Positions 4,729 through 6,366 of a stretch of DNA of 6,366 bases are shown in pieces (within the stretch, counting starts at the first letter, position 1; the number at the start of each line of letters is the position of its first letter). Source of the stretch: Streptosporangiaceae bacterium (GTDB taxonomy: Bacteria; Actinomycetota; Actinomycetes; Streptosporangiales; Streptosporangiaceae); assembly GCA_030039095.1 (NCBI GenBank), contig JASHQP010000394.1:1-6366 (forward strand), in the 5' to 3' direction. The notes under the pieces were generated by a model. It was not told the origin of the DNA, did no database searches, and worked only from the letters and a program-made list of their open reading frames with translations. A program made the translations under genes and the position numbers.

Positions 4729-5781
4729 ATGCAGGTCGGATTCAACGCGGTGGTCTCGACCGCGCAGGACGCCGCGTTCGTGCGGGAGGCCGAGCGGCTC
4801 GGCGCCGCCTCGGTGTGGGTGCCGGAAACCTGGGCCCAGGATGCGCTTACCCAGCTCGGCTACCTGGCCGGCCAGACCACGGCCATCCGCCTCGGCACGT
4901 CGATCGTGCAGATCGGTGCCCGGTCGCCCGCGCTCGTCGCCATGTCGGCCATGTCGCTGCAGCTGCTGTCCGGCGGCCGGTTCCTGCTCGGCATCGGCGT
5001 CAGCGGCCCGCAGGTGATGGAGGGCTGGCATGGCGTGCGCTTCGCCGCCCCGCTGGCGGCGACGCGGGAGACGATCGAGATCGTCCGCACGGTCGCTCGC
5101 GGCGACCGGCTCCAGCACGACGGGCGGGTCTACCGGCTGCCGCTGCCCGCCGGGCCGGGCCGCGCGCTGCGCTCGCCGCTGCCGCCGACCCAGGTGCCGG
5201 TCTACGTGGCCGCGCTCGGCCCTCGCAACCTCGAGCTCACCGGCGAGCTGGCCGATGGCTGGATCGGCAACACGTTCATGCCGGAGCGCGCGCACGTGTT
5301 CCTCGACCGCCTGGCCGCGGGCGCGGCGAGGGCCGGGCGGCGGCTCGCCGACCTGGACCTGGTCATCCCGGTCGCGGTGGAGTTCACGAAGGACGCCGGC
5401 GCCGCCGAGGCCGCGGCGCGCAGGCACGCCGGCGGCTACGCGTTCACGATCGGGGCGATGGGCAGCCGCGATCAGAACTTCTACAACGACGCGCTGACCC
5501 GGCTGGGCTTCGGCGACGACGTGCGCGCGGTGCAGGAACTGTGGCTGGCCGGGAAGCGGGACGCCGCCGCTGCCCGCGTCCCGGCCGAGATCGGGCGCGC
5601 GACCAACCTGCTGGGCACGCCGGACATGATCGCGCAGCGGCTCCGGCTGTACCGTGCCGCGGGCGTCACCACGCTGCAGGCCAAGCTGTCCGGCGACCAC
5701 GCCGCCCAGCTCGGCACGCTGGCCCAGCTCATCGAGCTGGTGCGGCAGGTCAGCTCGGAACCCGGCGCGGACCGCCGTTAG
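4729..5781 (+). CDS. Luciferase-like (LLM) oxidoreductase, probably F420-dependent
   Basis: 350 residues, stop TAG, full length for the bacterial luciferase-like TIM-barrel family. Blocks in order are MQVGFNAVVS at the first strand, EAERLGAASVWVPETWAQD (20-38), IRLGTSIVQIGARSP (53-67), LSGGRFLLGIGVSGPQVMEGW (80-100), VPVYVAALGPRNLELTGELADGW (156-178) and the C-terminal LLGTPDMIAQRLRLYRAAGVTTLQ (294-317). The pattern of an A-L-G-P-x-N-L-x-L block followed by ADGWIG is typical of LLM-class F420-dependent enzymes such as methylene-H4MPT-reductase relatives. FMN use cannot be excluded from sequence. Members hydrogenate or oxidise small molecules in the cytosol; the substrate is unknown. It is divergent from the SRPBCC gene (76-base spacer) and followed by a hairpin. 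Confidence 0.88.
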   Translation: MQVGFNAVVSTAQDAAFVREAERLGAASVWVPETWAQDALTQLGYLAGQTTAIRLGTSIVQIGARSPALVAMSAMSLQLLSGGRFLLGIGVSGPQVMEGWHGVRFAAPLAATRETIEIVRTVARGDRLQHDGRVYRLPLPAGPGRALRSPLPPTQVPVYVAALGPRNLELTGELADGWIGNTFMPERAHVFLDRLAAGAARAGRRLADLDLVIPVAVEFTKDAGAAEAAARRHAGGYAFTIGAMGSRDQNFYNDALTRLGFGDDVRAVQELWLAGKRDAAAARVPAEIGRATNLLGTPDMIAQRLRLYRAAGVTTLQAKLSGDHAAQLGTLAQLIELVRQVSSEPGADRR

Positions 5782-5813
5782 CCGCGCCCGGCCAGGAGCG
5801 ATCATCTGCGACA

Positions 5814-5832
5814 CCGGCGGGCTTATCGCCGG
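5814..5832 (+). terminator. Possible terminator hairpin after the LLM gene
   Basis: CCGGCG (5814-5819) pairs with CGCCGG (5827-5832) around a 7-base loop, 32 bases after the stop codon. The stem is all G/C. No T-tract follows, only a short AT-rich patch at 5841-5845, as is common for actinobacterial terminators, so the call is tentative. Confidence 0.4.
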
Positions 5833-5890
5833 CTACGACGATATTGACCCAGACGGCCGGGCTGGCTGCACGCGCAGCGGGCACCGCGCT

Positions 5891-5896
5891 GATAAT
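5891..5896 (+). promoter_or_regulatory. Candidate -10 of the RidA-family gene
   Basis: GATAAT matches five of six bases of TATAAT and lies in the 153-base gap before the gene, predicting a start near 5903 and a leader of about 32 bases. No recognisable -35 is found 16-18 bases upstream. Confidence 0.35.
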
Positions 5897-5917
5897 CGCT
5901 GTCGGCGAGCCCGCGAT

Positions 5918-5937
5918 CATGGCAGGGTCTTGCCATG
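5918..5937 (+). promoter_or_regulatory. Hairpin sequestering the RidA-family start codon
   Basis: CATGGCA (5918-5924) pairs perfectly with TGCCATG (5931-5937) around the loop GGGTCT. The 3' arm contains the whole ATG 5935-5937, and the Shine-Dalgarno-like AGGG (5924-5927) sits at the top of the stem and in the loop. Such a fold could dampen or regulate translation initiation. Confidence 0.45.
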
Positions 5938-6342
5938 CCAGCAGAGTTGGTCCGCAGCAGCCGCCTGTTTCCGGGAGTGCCGTACGCCTACGCCGCGGCC
6001 GCGCCGGGAACGGGTGTGATCTTCACCGCCGGGGCATGCCCGCTCGACGAGCAGGGACACGTGGTCGCGCCCGGCGACATCGCCGGGCAGATGCGCCAGG
6101 CGCTCGGCAATCTGCAGGTGACGCTCGAGGAGTCCGGCGCCAGGCTGAGTGACGTGCTGAAGACGACCGTCTTCGTCAGCAGTCCCCGCCGCGAGGACCT
6201 GGTCACCGCCTGGAACGTGGTCGCCGCCGTCTTCGGCGATCACGACGCGCCGAGCACGCTGCTGGGCGTGGCCACCCTGGGCTACGAGGGCCAGCTCGTG
6301 GAGATCGAGGCCGTCGCGTTCGTGGCCGGCAGGCAGGAATAG
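5935..6342 (+). CDS. RidA/YjgF/YER057c/UK114-family protein lacking the canonical arginine
   Basis: 135 residues, stop TAG, normal family length. ATG 5935 is preceded by AGGG at a seven-base spacing. The family blocks are present: GVIFTAGACPLDEQGHVV (27-44), DIAGQMRQALGNLQVTLEESGARLSDVLKTTVFVSS (48-83) and the C-terminal GQLVEIEAVAFV (119-130). Family members form trimers with active sites at subunit interfaces. In RidA proper, an Arg in the P-A-R block hydrolyses reactive enamine/imine products of PLP enzymes. Here that block reads APSTLLGVATL (105-115), so the Arg is replaced and classical 2-iminobutanoate deaminase activity is unlikely. This fits one of the non-RidA (Rid4-7-like) subgroups, often found beside catabolic oxidoreductases. 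It follows the LLM gene on the same strand after 153 bases. The substrate is unknown. Confidence 0.88.
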   Translation: MPAELVRSSRLFPGVPYAYAAAAPGTGVIFTAGACPLDEQGHVVAPGDIAGQMRQALGNLQVTLEESGARLSDVLKTTVFVSSPRREDLVTAWNVVAAVFGDHDAPSTLLGVATLGYEGQLVEIEAVAFVAGRQE

Positions 6343-6345
6343 CCG

Positions 6346-6366
6346 CCCGGACCCCGGACCCCGGAC
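6346..6366. repeat. 7-bp tandem repeat just after the RidA-family stop
   Basis: Three exact units of CCCGGAC begin four bases after the stop codon and continue to the window edge, so the full length is not known. Confidence 0.75.

Noticed and set aside
4653..4745. Longer SRPBCC start at ATG 4745
   Set aside because: It would overlap the LLM start and ribosome site and add 31 residues of no domain character; GTG 4652 has GGGAGGA upstream.
3748..5814. 688-codon minus-strand frame
   Set aside because: It runs antisense to the LLM gene and across the nitroreductase and SRPBCC genes in another frame. Its composition is typical of a GC-rich shadow frame.
4815..6152. 445-codon plus-strand frame overlapping the LLM and RidA-family genes
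   Set aside because: It is out of frame with two well-supported families and spans their intergenic region; the product is low-complexity Arg/Ala/Gly.

Overview
This is a GC-rich window whose codon use, GTG starts and Shine-Dalgarno sites look actinobacterial. The F420-type luciferase-like oxidoreductase, together with a nitroreductase and an SRPBCC protein, also suggests a soil actinomycete (Streptosporangiales- or Streptomyces-like). That placement is an inference from composition and gene families; no rRNA or species marker is present. I see seven protein-coding genes. No tRNA, rRNA, CRISPR array, insertion sequence or phage gene is visible.

Left part (1-2149, minus strand): a two-component system. 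A histidine kinase with a multi-pass membrane domain (824-2149) is followed after 10 bases by a response regulator (1-813) that runs off the left edge. The regulator has a clear receiver domain but an output domain that is not a textbook LuxR or winged-helix type. The kinase lacks the usual H-D/E phosphoacceptor signature.

Middle (2150-3437): a 495-base divergent intergenic region with lower GC than the genes. It holds a dyad, a G8 tract, a possible 38-codon ORF, a strong hairpin and three GCCTGCC-type dyads. It is followed on the plus strand by an unrecognised 225-residue protein with a Gly/Ser/Pro linker encoded by a 9-bp tandem repeat. Four copies of a 17-bp repeat start at that gene's stop codon and run almost to the next gene.

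Right part (3438-6342): a nitroreductase-family flavoprotein (plus, possibly leaderless), an SRPBCC helix-grip protein (minus, convergent with the nitroreductase), a luciferase-like, probably F420-dependent oxidoreductase (plus, divergent from the SRPBCC gene across 76 bases carrying a 7-bp dyad), and a RidA/YjgF-family protein (plus) whose start codon lies in a hairpin. Together these look like an accessory redox or detoxification neighbourhood rather than one compact operon: every plus-strand gene is separated by a gap, and each pair could be controlled separately.

The most unusual structural theme is that three of the four plus-strand genes (stops at 3322, 4034, 6342) are followed at once by short tandem repeats, two of which include the stop codon itself.
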